Origin: an uncultured Lacticaseibacillus sp.
GTDB lineage: Bacteria > Bacillota > Bacilli > Lactobacillales > Lactobacillaceae
Reading direction: 5' to 3'
Assembly (NCBI GenBank): GCA_934370925.1
Contig: CAKRNG010000012.1
Coordinates: forward strand, 1-62,489
Length of the DNA stretch: 62,489 nt
The number at the start of each line of letters is the position of its first letter. Position 1 is the first letter of the stretch. Of the stretch, positions 8,352-15,672 are shown piece by piece. The translations under genes and the position numbers were made by a program. The notes beneath the pieces are model-generated. The model had not been told where the DNA came from. It made no database searches and saw only the letters and a list, made by a program, of their open reading frames with translations.

Positions 8352-9194
8352 ATGAAGAAGATAAAAGTATTGACGGCATTGGCCGCAGCGGCTGCGTTGT
8401 TGCTATTCGCGACGGGGTGCGGGAAATCAAGTTCCAGCGCATCCAGCAGCACGCAAAATAGCGCGATTGCGAAGATTAAGAAGTCCGGTAAGATTCGGAT
8501 TGCGGTGTTTGGCGACTTGCCTCCATACGGCTGGATTAACAAGAGTGGCAAGCGGGTCGGGTATGATGTCGCCCTTGCCCGCAAGATTGCCAAGGATTTG
8601 GGCGTGAAACCTGTCTTTACGCAGGTAAATGCGGATGGCCGTGTGGATGCATTGAAGGCCAACAAGGTCGACCTGGTGCTCGCCAACTTCACGGTCACGG
8701 ACGAACGCAAGCAGGTCATTGATTTTGCCGAACCATACATGAAGGTGTCTGTTGGCGTGGTTTCGCTGAAGTCAAACCCAATTACGAAGGTGAGCCAGCT
8801 CTCTGGTAAGGATGTCATCGTGACGAAGGGGACCACCGCTGAACAGTACTTCGCAGAGAAGCAAAAGGCGGTCACGCTTCAGAAATTCGACAGCAAGACC
8901 CAGCAATTTAACGCCTTAAAGAATGGGCGTGCCGCGGCGTTGGCGGATGATAACTCCTACCTGTATGCCTGGGTGAAGGATAACCCGAAGTACACCGTGG
9001 GCATCAAGACGCTTGGTCCTAGCTCCTACATTGCGCCAGGGGTAAAGAAGGGCAACAAGGCGCTGCTCAACTGGACGAATAAGGAAATCAAGAAGTTGAC
9101 GAAGAATGGCTTCTTCAACAAGACTTACAAGAGTGAACTGGCCCCTTACTTCGGAAAGGATATTAAGGCTTCCGACATTGTCATCAGTAAGTAG
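8352..9194 (+). CDS. Amino-acid-binding lipoprotein of the ABC transporter (SBP family 3)
   Basis: The extracellular solute receptor for the importer encoded just upstream. The lipoprotein signal ends LFATGC, followed by a Ser-rich linker and a family 3 binding domain (IRIAVFGDLPPYGWI near the start, DLVLANFTVTDERK in the middle). The start is ATG 8352 with AAAGGGGAAA upstream; an earlier in-frame ATG at 8316 has no ribosome site. The substrate is not certain. Family 3 members near this type bind cystine, cysteine, Glu/Gln or His; the Cys-containing upstream ORF weakly hints at sulphur amino acids. Confidence 0.92.
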   Translation: MKKIKVLTALAAAAALLLFATGCGKSSSSASSSTQNSAIAKIKKSGKIRIAVFGDLPPYGWINKSGKRVGYDVALARKIAKDLGVKPVFTQVNADGRVDALKANKVDLVLANFTVTDERKQVIDFAEPYMKVSVGVVSLKSNPITKVSQLSGKDVIVTKGTTAEQYFAEKQKAVTLQKFDSKTQQFNALKNGRAAALADDNSYLYAWVKDNPKYTVGIKTLGPSSYIAPGVKKGNKALLNWTNKEIKKLTKNGFFNKTYKSELAPYFGKDIKASDIVISK

Positions 9195-9445
9195 ATGGTG
9201 ACGTGGCTGCTGATTCGGCGTTGCCGAATCAGCAGTGGGGGTATTGGCAGGTTGCGTGAATTTTTTGGACGGCGAATGAAGTAACGTCGTCTCTAAATCC
9301 TAAAAGAACGTTGGTGGTTGCCATTTTTGAATAACTGCCAGCGTTTTTTGTTACAACCAAGTCTGGTATATGGTCGAATATTTATTAAGGTATCGCCGTG
9401 CTATGTGTGATTACGGATAACGAAACTTTAGATGTATCGGTAGTG
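9195..9445. other. Intergenic region with two hairpins
   Basis: No gene. A stem GCTGATTCGGC/GCCGAATCAGC at about 9207-9234 lacks a U-tract; a near-identical core recurs at 10292-10320. A second stem near 9303-9350 (AACGTTGG...CCAGCGTTTTTT) ends in six T and probably terminates the transporter operon. Confidence 0.5.
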
Positions 9446-9474
9446 TTGATTGCGTGATAAGCGTGTTGTACTAT
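9446..9474 (+). promoter_or_regulatory. Promoter of mazEF
   Basis: TTGATT (9446-9451), a 17-base spacer and TACTAT (9469-9474). Transcription should begin within the heptamer repeats that follow immediately. Confidence 0.7.
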
Positions 9475-9522
9475 GTAAGTAAGAAGTAAGAAGTAAGAAG
9501 TAAGAAGTAAGAAGTAAGAATT
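9475..9522 (+). repeat. Heptamer tandem repeat (AAGAAGT) at the mazEF transcription start
   Basis: Five perfect AAGAAGT units (9481-9515) are flanked by partial units. They lie between the -10 box and the mazE ribosome site. Repeat number could change by strand slippage and would alter the 5' end of the message. Confidence 0.85.
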
Positions 9523-9549
9523 GAAATGGAAATCTAGGGAGGATGAGCC

Positions 9550-9810
9550 ATGACAACAATTAAAGTTTCATCAAAAGGGCAAATTGTTATTCCTGTCGAG
9601 ATGCGTAGGCAATTACACATTGATGAAAATCGGGAGCTCACGGCAACGCTTGAGGACGATAAAATTGTCTTACAAGTTTTACCGGCTGCAGATGAGTGGG
9701 CTGACTTATTCAAGGATATTCCAGTAGAAGAAGTAGATGTTGATGAAAACGGACATTATGATCCTGAAAAATCACCTAACTTCCATGACTGGATGCAGGA
9801 GGACTATTAA
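9550..9810 (+). CDS. mazE: AbrB-type antitoxin (MazE-like)
   Basis: An 86-residue SpoVT/AbrB swapped-hairpin DNA-binding domain (VSSKGQIVIPVEMRRQL near the N-terminus) followed by an acidic tail that would neutralise the toxin. It lies two bases before the toxin gene, and AGGAGG for the toxin sits in its last codons. Antitoxins of this type normally repress their own promoter, here the one carrying heptamer repeats. Confidence 0.88.
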   Translation: MTTIKVSSKGQIVIPVEMRRQLHIDENRELTATLEDDKIVLQVLPAADEWADLFKDIPVEEVDVDENGHYDPEKSPNFHDWMQEDY

Positions 9811-9812
9811 TT

Positions 9813-10169
9813 GTGGTAAAGTCACCCAAGCCGATGAGTATCTATATCGCCAGCATTCCTTTTGATGAGGGAGATGGCGAAAAGACACGGCCAGCCCTTG
9901 TTATTCAACCCGGTACAGTAAAAACAGGTGTACTAAAGATATCATCAAAGTATGCCAATAAATCTTCTGCGATTAAGAAATTTTACTTTCCAGTCGAACA
10001 CTGGAGAGAAGCAGGATTAGTTAAACCATCATACGTTGATTTACACCGGATGTATCGAATACCAACGACAATGATTATTAGACGGCCACCACTTGGAAAA
10101 TTAACCGGGGAGGACGTTATTGCATTAACGGGGATGGTGCAAGCTACTAGTAAAAGTGACATTTGGTAA
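9813..10169 (+). CDS. mazF: PemK/MazF-family endoribonuclease toxin
   Basis: A 118-residue protein of the MazF/PemK type, which cleaves mRNA when free of antitoxin. Family traits visible are the basic PSPM-like N-terminal strand region, TRPALVIQ and the C-terminal GMVQATSKSDIW. It starts with GTG, nine bases after AGGAGG, and is coupled to mazE. The frame is intact, unlike the nearby higB. The stem of a diverged repeat element follows and probably serves as terminator. Confidence 0.82.
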   Translation: MVKSPKPMSIYIASIPFDEGDGEKTRPALVIQPGTVKTGVLKISSKYANKSSAIKKFYFPVEHWREAGLVKPSYVDLHRMYRIPTTMIIRRPPLGKLTGEDVIALTGMVQATSKSDIW

Positions 10170-10177
10170 AAGCAAAA

Positions 10178-10275
10178 GAGGTTGTACCAAAAGACGGTTT
10201 AGCTCTGGTATACAAAATAATGCCCGTATAAATCTTGAATTTAGGATTTATACGGGCATTATTTTGTTTGTGAGG
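10178..10275 (+). terminator. Diverged relative of the dispersed element acting as terminator
   Basis: The left part aligns with the dispersed element (GAGGTTGTACCAAAAGACGGTT against GAGGCTGCGCCAGAAGACGGTT in two blocks). The stem sequence has changed on both arms: ACAAAATAATGCCCGTATAAATC (10212-10234) pairs with its complement at 10244-10267. A T-rich run follows. Pairing is kept although the bases differ. Confidence 0.7.
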
Positions 10276-10291
10276 AACCATTTTTTACTTT

Positions 10292-10320
10292 CTGGTGATT
10301 CGGCAACGCCGAATCACCAG
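10292..10320. other. Hairpin between mazF and folD
   Basis: CTGGTGATTCGG and CCGAATCACCAG form a perfect 12-bp stem with a five-base loop. There is no U-tract on either side. The core is shared with the hairpin at 9207-9234. Confidence 0.5.
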
Positions 10321-10359
10321 TGCGTCTCACTTCAGCCCCTCAAGTAACCATGGGACGAA

Positions 10360-11229
10360 TTACCGTTGCAGCGCCCGCGTGATTGTTTGCTGCATCAGCA
10401 GGTTCACCGTCATTGGACCAACGCCACCTGGAACTGGCGTGATGGCGCCTGCTACCTGGGAAACGCCGTCGAAGTCAACGTCGCCAACCAGGTGCTTCTT
10501 GCCCGCGTCGTCCACGTAGCGGTTCATCCCCACATCAATCACCGTCGCACCCGGCTTAACATCTGCGGCCGTGATGAGGTTACGGCGACCCGTTGCGGCG
10601 ACGATGATGTCGGCGGTTTGGAGGAGCGCGCGCAGGTTCTCGGTTTGGGAATGCGCAATCGTGACCGTGGCGCCTTCATTCAGCAGCATTGCCGCCATGG
10701 GTTTGCCCACGATGTTGGAGCGGCCAACGATGACGGCGTGCTTGCCGGCCACGTCGATTTGGTAGAAGGCAAGGAGCGCCATGATTCCTAGCGGCGTGCA
10801 GGGACCGACCGTTTCGTGGCTGTTCTTGGGCAGGGTCCAGAGGCGGCCGGTGGTGCGGAGCGTGAAGCCGTCGACATCCTTGTCGTCCGCGATGGTGTTG
10901 ATGATGGCATCGTCGTCGATTTGGGCGGGTAGAGGAAGCTGAACGATGATACCGTCAACGGTGGTGTCCGCGTTTAACTTTTCAACAGTCTGGATAACGT
11001 CGGCCTGCGAGGCGGTGTCGGGAAGGCGCACCGTTTGGGAATTAATCCCCAGTTCCTCAGCGCGACGTTGCTTGTTGCGGACGTAGATGGCGCTGGCGGG
11101 ATCGTCTCCGACCAGCACGACCGTTAACCCTGGTTTGCGGCCGAGTTTTGCGGTGGCCTTCGCTGCGTCAGCCTGCATGCTGGCGGTGAGAGCGGCGATG
11201 GCTGGTTTTGCTTTAAGTAGTGTGGTCAT
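10360..11229 (-). CDS. folD: Bifunctional methylene-tetrahydrofolate dehydrogenase/cyclohydrolase
   Basis: FolD oxidises 5,10-methylene-tetrahydrofolate with NADP and hydrolyses the product to 10-formyl-tetrahydrofolate for purine and formyl-Met synthesis. Length (289) is normal. The catalytic lysine region YVRNKQRRAEE, the nucleotide-binding GRSNIVGKP and the C-terminal PVPGGVGPMT are intact. It stands alone with a good ribosome site (TTTGGGGG before ATG). It works in the same pathway as glyA at the window start. Confidence 0.97.
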   Translation of the reverse strand: MTTLLKAKPAIAALTASMQADAAKATAKLGRKPGLTVVLVGDDPASAIYVRNKQRRAEELGINSQTVRLPDTASQADVIQTVEKLNADTTVDGIIVQLPLPAQIDDDAIINTIADDKDVDGFTLRTTGRLWTLPKNSHETVGPCTPLGIMALLAFYQIDVAGKHAVIVGRSNIVGKPMAAMLLNEGATVTIAHSQTENLRALLQTADIIVAATGRRNLITAADVKPGATVIDVGMNRYVDDAGKKHLVGDVDFDGVSQVAGAITPVPGGVGPMTVNLLMQQTITRALQR

Positions 11230-11426
11230 AATGAACCCCCAAATGTTAGTCTAGTTCCATTTTATACTAGTTGGCCGCGCGTTTGCAGTTATATGAATTT
11301 TCTCTAAGGGGTTATAGGCGGTACCTGAATTAACGTACGAATGTTATGTTTTAGAACTATCGACAACCATTGACGAACCGTGCATACTCAAGGCGTTAAG
11401 GAAAAAATGGAAGGTGGGGATTTTAA

Positions 11427-12257
11427 ATGGCAGAAACATTCGCAATTGAATTAGATGGTATTTATAAATCATTTGGCGCCAAGGACGTTTTGCGTGGAGT
11501 TGACTTCCAGATTGAGCCCGGCACGATTGTGGGGTACATCGGGCCGAACGGGGCGGGGAAGAGCACGACGGTCAAAATCATTCTGGGCCTAATCGATCAA
11601 GACCGCGGTGCCGTGCGCGTCTTCGGGGAGGCGATCGACCCGCATGATCCTGCGTACAAGCGACGAATTGGGTATGTCCCAGAAGGTGCCGATTTGTTCG
11701 AGTCACTCACCGCGCGGGAATACTTGCAGCTGGTGGGGCAGTTATACGGACTAACGGCTGATGTTGCGGACACGCGAGCGGAGCGGCTGGCAACCATCGT
11801 GGGTCTGGGCGCGGCATTCGACCGCCGGATTGCGTCCTATTCAAAGGGGATGCGTCAGCTCGTCCTCATCATCGCCAGCTTGTTGCACAACCCGGATATT
11901 CTGTTCTGGGACGAACCACTTAATGGGCTGGACGCGAATGCCGTTCTGGTTATTGAGGAGATTCTGCAGGAATTGCGTAACCGCGGGAAGACCATCTTCT
12001 ATTCTAGTCACATCATGGACGTGGTACAGAAGCTCTCGGACCGGATTATCATGTTGGGGGATGGCCACGTGATTGCGGACGGGTCGTTCCAGCAGTTGCG
12101 CGCGAATCAGGACACCAGCCTCCAGCAGCTATTCAACGAGCTCACCGGCTTTGCGGAACACGGTGAGAAAGCCCGCGAGTTCGTCGATGTCATCATGGAA
12201 GACCACGAAGACCACGAAGACCACGAAGACCACGTGGCGGGGGAGGACGGCCAATGA
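11427..12257 (+). CDS. ABC transporter ATPase with an acidic-His tail
   Basis: A 276-residue ATPase of the multidrug/ABC-2 export type: Walker A GPNGAGKST, a variant signature YSKGMRQ, Walker B ILFWDEP and the H-loop SSH. The last ~35 residues leave the family and contain an EDH tripeptide repeated four times, encoded by four 9-base units at about 12199-12234; this tail could bind metal or vary in length. The stop overlaps the start of the membrane partner by four bases. The substrate is unknown. Confidence 0.9.
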   Translation: MAETFAIELDGIYKSFGAKDVLRGVDFQIEPGTIVGYIGPNGAGKSTTVKIILGLIDQDRGAVRVFGEAIDPHDPAYKRRIGYVPEGADLFESLTAREYLQLVGQLYGLTADVADTRAERLATIVGLGAAFDRRIASYSKGMRQLVLIIASLLHNPDILFWDEPLNGLDANAVLVIEEILQELRNRGKTIFYSSHIMDVVQKLSDRIIMLGDGHVIADGSFQQLRANQDTSLQQLFNELTGFAEHGEKAREFVDVIMEDHEDHEDHEDHVAGEDGQ

Positions 12258-13969
12258 AGAGACTGTTGAAACCCGTCGCGCCGGCTGAGGTGCATGAAGA
12301 TACGAACGTGATGCCGCGATTCATGGCGTTTCTGGACCGGTGTCAGGGTATGATCACCCGTTTCGGTGTTGACTATGCCTCGTTTCGGTTAATCGTGGGG
12401 ACGAAATTCCTGCTGGCGACCCGTGAGAAGGTGGGCGTGGGCATCCAGCTTAACCAGAAGGCGTCAACGAGTCAGCACACGCTGCGCAACTCCTTTATGC
12501 TGAATTTACTCATGGGTGCGTTTCTGGCGTTGATGCTGTTTTTGGTGCCGGTGCCAATCTATGCGTTCACAACCTTCTTCGGCACGATGTTCGTGATGGT
12601 GTTCCTCACGATGCTGACGAACTACTCGGGTCTTATGTTGGATCCGCGTGACCGGCTACTTTATACCGTGCGCGGGGTGTCAGACCGAACGATGAATGCG
12701 GCGCGACTGACGGTGGTGGGCTTCTACCTCACCCTGAACGTGGTGGCGCTAGGACTACCGGGGGTGATTATCGCCGGGATTCAGCCCCAGTTTGGCGTGA
12801 TGGCCGCAATTGGAATGATGGTGAGCTTGCTGATTATGGCACTGTTCACGTACATGCTTGCGCTGTTCATCTACCTGGTTGTTCTTCGCTTGTTTGACGG
12901 GGAGATGTTGAAGAATATTCTGAACCTCGTCCAAATTGCGATGATTATTGGGATTTATCTCGCCAGCCAGATTCTACCCCGCATTTCAGTGAGTGCGGCG
13001 TTCATGCATGTGGGGACGCCACATCTGGTTTGGTATGAAATCTTTGCCGTGCCGATGTGGTTTGCAGGACTGCCACTACTTTTCATGGGGCAGTTTAACA
13101 CGCTCAGTTTTGTGATGACGGGCCTGTCCATTGTGGCGACGGTTGTGTTAACAATTACGTTTGTTCACATGGCGCCCCAATTCGAACAGTATCTGGCAAA
13201 GTTGGAGAACTCCGGTACGGGACGGCGGAAACAAAGTCTTTATTTTCGCCTCACGCAACGCTTGTTCGCGCGAACGCAGATGGAGCGTACGTATTACGAC
13301 TTTGGCTGGCACATCCTGCGTGAGGAGCGGGAGTTCAAGTTGCGTGTGTATCCCCAGTTGGCGTATTCCCTGGTGATTCCGGTGGTGTTCATGTTTTCGT
13401 TCAGCGAGGGGGGCTTGCAGTCGGGATTAACGATTGCGAAGTACTTCGGTCCGTACGCAATCCTGGCGTTCGCAATGGCAATCCCAATTGCGGTTTACAG
13501 TCTGGGCTTCTCGTCCCAGCCGGATGCGATGCGCCTCTTTCAACGTGTCCCATTCGAGCAACAAGGATTCCTGTTGCGGGGCATCGTGAAGGCGATGTTC
13601 GTGCGGCTGTTGCTGCCACTGATGCTCATTTTGACACTCGTGTTCACTATTTGGGGCGGTCTGAACGCCCTCCTCGCGTCCAGTGCGATGATGATGCTGA
13701 CGTACGCCGTGGCTCTATTTGCGGGATCCGTTATGGATAAAAGCAGTTTGCCGTTCAGCCGTGACTTCGACCCGAACCGGAACGCAGGGGGAACGGCGAC
13801 GCTTGTGCTGACCCTACCAATCATGGCGATTATGATGGTAATCATCATCGTTGGGGGCATCTTCCACAACCCCATTATTGCGGGGGGCTTGTTACTCGTT
13901 GGGGGCGTGGCCGCGTTCCTTTTGAGCGGGACCTACAAGAATGTGCGGTTTGATCCACGGTGGGGGTAA
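12254..13969 (+). CDS. ABC exporter membrane protein, large (571 residues)
   Basis: The membrane partner of the preceding ATPase; the start codon overlaps its stop (ATGA). Twelve or so hydrophobic segments are visible, in two groups separated by a soluble stretch near residues 310-370. It is larger than typical ABC-2 permeases, as in EcsB-like or duplicated exporters. No substrate can be inferred. A hairpin related to the dispersed element follows and likely terminates the operon. Confidence 0.82.
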   Translation: MKRLLKPVAPAEVHEDTNVMPRFMAFLDRCQGMITRFGVDYASFRLIVGTKFLLATREKVGVGIQLNQKASTSQHTLRNSFMLNLLMGAFLALMLFLVPVPIYAFTTFFGTMFVMVFLTMLTNYSGLMLDPRDRLLYTVRGVSDRTMNAARLTVVGFYLTLNVVALGLPGVIIAGIQPQFGVMAAIGMMVSLLIMALFTYMLALFIYLVVLRLFDGEMLKNILNLVQIAMIIGIYLASQILPRISVSAAFMHVGTPHLVWYEIFAVPMWFAGLPLLFMGQFNTLSFVMTGLSIVATVVLTITFVHMAPQFEQYLAKLENSGTGRRKQSLYFRLTQRLFARTQMERTYYDFGWHILREEREFKLRVYPQLAYSLVIPVVFMFSFSEGGLQSGLTIAKYFGPYAILAFAMAIPIAVYSLGFSSQPDAMRLFQRVPFEQQGFLLRGIVKAMFVRLLLPLMLILTLVFTIWGGLNALLASSAMMMLTYAVALFAGSVMDKSSLPFSRDFDPNRNAGGTATLVLTLPIMAIMMVIIIVGGIFHNPIIAGGLLLVGGVAAFLLSGTYKNVRFDPRWG

Positions 13970-14017
13970 CAATTGCACGTGGTGAAAAAGTAGGCGTCAT
14001 TGGACAATCACGCAAAT

Positions 14018-14067
14018 AGAACGGCCCGGTATAAATCCCGAACTTAGGATTTATACCGGGCCGTTCT
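14018..14067 (+). terminator. Hairpin with the dispersed element's loop
   Basis: A 21-bp perfect stem (AGAACGGCCCGGTATAAATCC and its complement) encloses CGAACTTA, exactly the loop of the dispersed element, but the outer stem bases are different. It lies between the converging exporter gene and the MetQ-like gene. Confidence 0.75.
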
Positions 14068-14113
14068 TATAGGGTGAAAATAAACGTCAATGTTTCGTTA
14101 AAAGGTAGGTTCG

Positions 14114-14875
14114 CTAAAACTTGTAATTCCATGCGGGTGTTTCAGTTGACTTGTAAAGCTTTTTAATTAACTTGGCGATTGACTTTGTTTGGTAGGCCTG
14201 CACAATTTTTTTGTAGACCTTGCTGTTTTTGTCTGCCTTTTTGGCCACGATAATGTTAATCCAAGGCTTACTGTTCTTGGTGATGGGTTCACGGTAAATT
14301 GCCTTTTCAGGATTCAACTTGGCGTCCACGGCAATTCCTGAGTTAATCACAGCGGCAGCCACGTCTGGTAAGTTCTTTGGCAACTGGGCGGCATCGATTG
14401 CGTTCACCTTGATACCGCGTGAGCTTGATTTAATGTTGCGGGTTGTTGGCAGCTTTGCGTTATCTAGTTTAATTAGACCAGCCGCTTCGAGCAGTTGGAG
14501 TGCGCGTCCTTCGTTGGTTGGGTCATTGGGCACGACGACGGTATCACCCTTCTTCAGTTGTTTGAGGTTCTTGATTTTTTGTGAATATACCGCCAATGGG
14601 GCAAGGACCGTGTTCCCGATTGCGACCAAATCGCCGTGGTTGGACTTGTTCCAGTTATCCAGGAAGTACTGGTGCTGGAACGCGTTGAGGTCGATGTCAC
14701 CGTCTTGCAAAGCTGAGTTGGGTTTGTTGTAATCGCTGAATTCGACCACCTTGATTTTGATGTTGTCCTTCTTCACTTTTTTGCCGATAGCGGTCCAGAT
14801 GCGTTTGTCGGCGCCGACAATCCCAACCTTAACTTTTGAAACCATCATCTTTGGCCCAGGAAACGAAGACGGCAA
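14114..14875 (-). CDS. MetQ/NlpA-type substrate-binding protein lacking its export signal
   Basis: The mature domain resembles D-methionine-binding NlpA/MetQ proteins (KVKVGIVGADKRIW at the start; QHQYFLDNW; VVPNDPTNEGRALQLLEAAGLI). Residues near 14845 upward correspond to the first mature strand. No hydrophobic signal or lipobox cysteine is encoded upstream in any frame I read, and no convincing ribosome site precedes the possible ATGs at 14848/14845. A copy of the dispersed element begins 106 bases upstream. There is no metN/metI beside it. It is probably a 5'-truncated, non-functional gene. Confidence 0.75.
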   Translation of the reverse strand: MPSSFPGPKMMVSKVKVGIVGADKRIWTAIGKKVKKDNIKIKVVEFSDYNKPNSALQDGDIDLNAFQHQYFLDNWNKSNHGDLVAIGNTVLAPLAVYSQKIKNLKQLKKGDTVVVPNDPTNEGRALQLLEAAGLIKLDNAKLPTTRNIKSSSRGIKVNAIDAAQLPKNLPDVAAAVINSGIAVDAKLNPEKAIYREPITKNSKPWINIIVAKKADKNSKVYKKIVQAYQTKSIAKLIKKLYKSTETPAWNYKF

Positions 14876-14980
14876 TGTGAGTCACCAGGTGAACGAATAC
14901 GTCAGCCTAACGCGGTTTCACCAATCGATTAGGGAATATGAGCAGATTGCACGGCACTATTTTGCATGAGTAAAGCGCTA

Positions 14981-15140
14981 GAGGCTGCGCCAGAAGACGG
15001 TTTGGCCCCGGTATACAAAGCAGGCCCGGTGGAAATCCCGAACTTAGGATTTCTACCGGGCCTGCTTTGTATGTTAGGGGGCAGTCTTCTGGCGCGCGAC
15101 TGGATGTAATGTTCGTGTGCTTTGGACTTATGGCGCACCC
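14981..15140 (+). repeat. Dispersed palindromic element, short form
   Basis: A complete 160-bp copy. One stem position carries A on the left arm (AAAGCAGG) and T on the right (CCTGCTTT) where other copies have G and C, a compensatory pair. Confidence 0.92.
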
Positions 15141-15672
15141 GCATTATTAAACTGACGAAAATAAAATGAACTGCCTACTTTTTGGCGGTTCTTTTTTTAT
15201 TTCCTTATACAACTTTTAGAAGCAAAACGTTGTGTTTTAAACAATTGTAATGAACAAATTCGGCTGTTTGTTCGTCGATAATGAAAAGTGAGGAAATCTT
15301 ACATCGAAAAAATTGCTTTGTTACATGTTATTTAATACTGGGGCGTGACGCTTATAGAAACATTAGGTGACGCTATAATGCCGCAAATGGGATGGCAAAA
15401 GAGGCGGTCACGGATAGCACAAAAACGTCTCACCATAAAATTTGTGACAAAAATGGCCACTGGAAGAAAAATAAATGAGTTTTTTAACTATTCCGAAAGA
15501 AAAAGGGGCTAGACATCCCGTCGTTTCGGGGTTTAAATCTTTAGTAATGTTTAATGATTAAACAGACCGTTCTAATTTTGTGGTCGGTAACGCTGGGACG
15601 TGGCCGATTGACTGGAAGAAATGAGAACGGTACATATTTTTTGCTGAAGAGAAGTTTCAAGGAGGAATCGCG
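15141..15672. other. Gene-less, A+T-rich region upstream of the protease gene
   Basis: No convincing gene. It holds the terminator at 15168-15198 and a possible promoter near 15315-15340 (TTGCTT, then TTAATACT). No operator is obvious. The protease ribosome site AAGGAGGAATCGCG lies at its end. Confidence 0.45.
15168..15198 (+). terminator. Plus-strand terminator with no gene upstream
   Basis: GAACTGCC and GGCGGTTC enclose TACTTTTT and are followed by seven T. The only plus-strand sequence before it is the dispersed element, suggesting the element is or was transcribed. Confidence 0.7.

Noticed and set aside
9475..9522. CRISPR or origin iterons
   Set aside because: Heptamer repeats are too short and uninterrupted for CRISPR, and no replication gene is nearby.
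14929..15144. Open frames inside the dispersed element copies (RHKSKAHEHYIQSRARRLPPN-like and VYKAGPVEIPNLG-like proteins)
   Set aside because: They recur only because the element repeats, have no ribosome sites, and run through both arms of the hairpin. Treated as non-coding.
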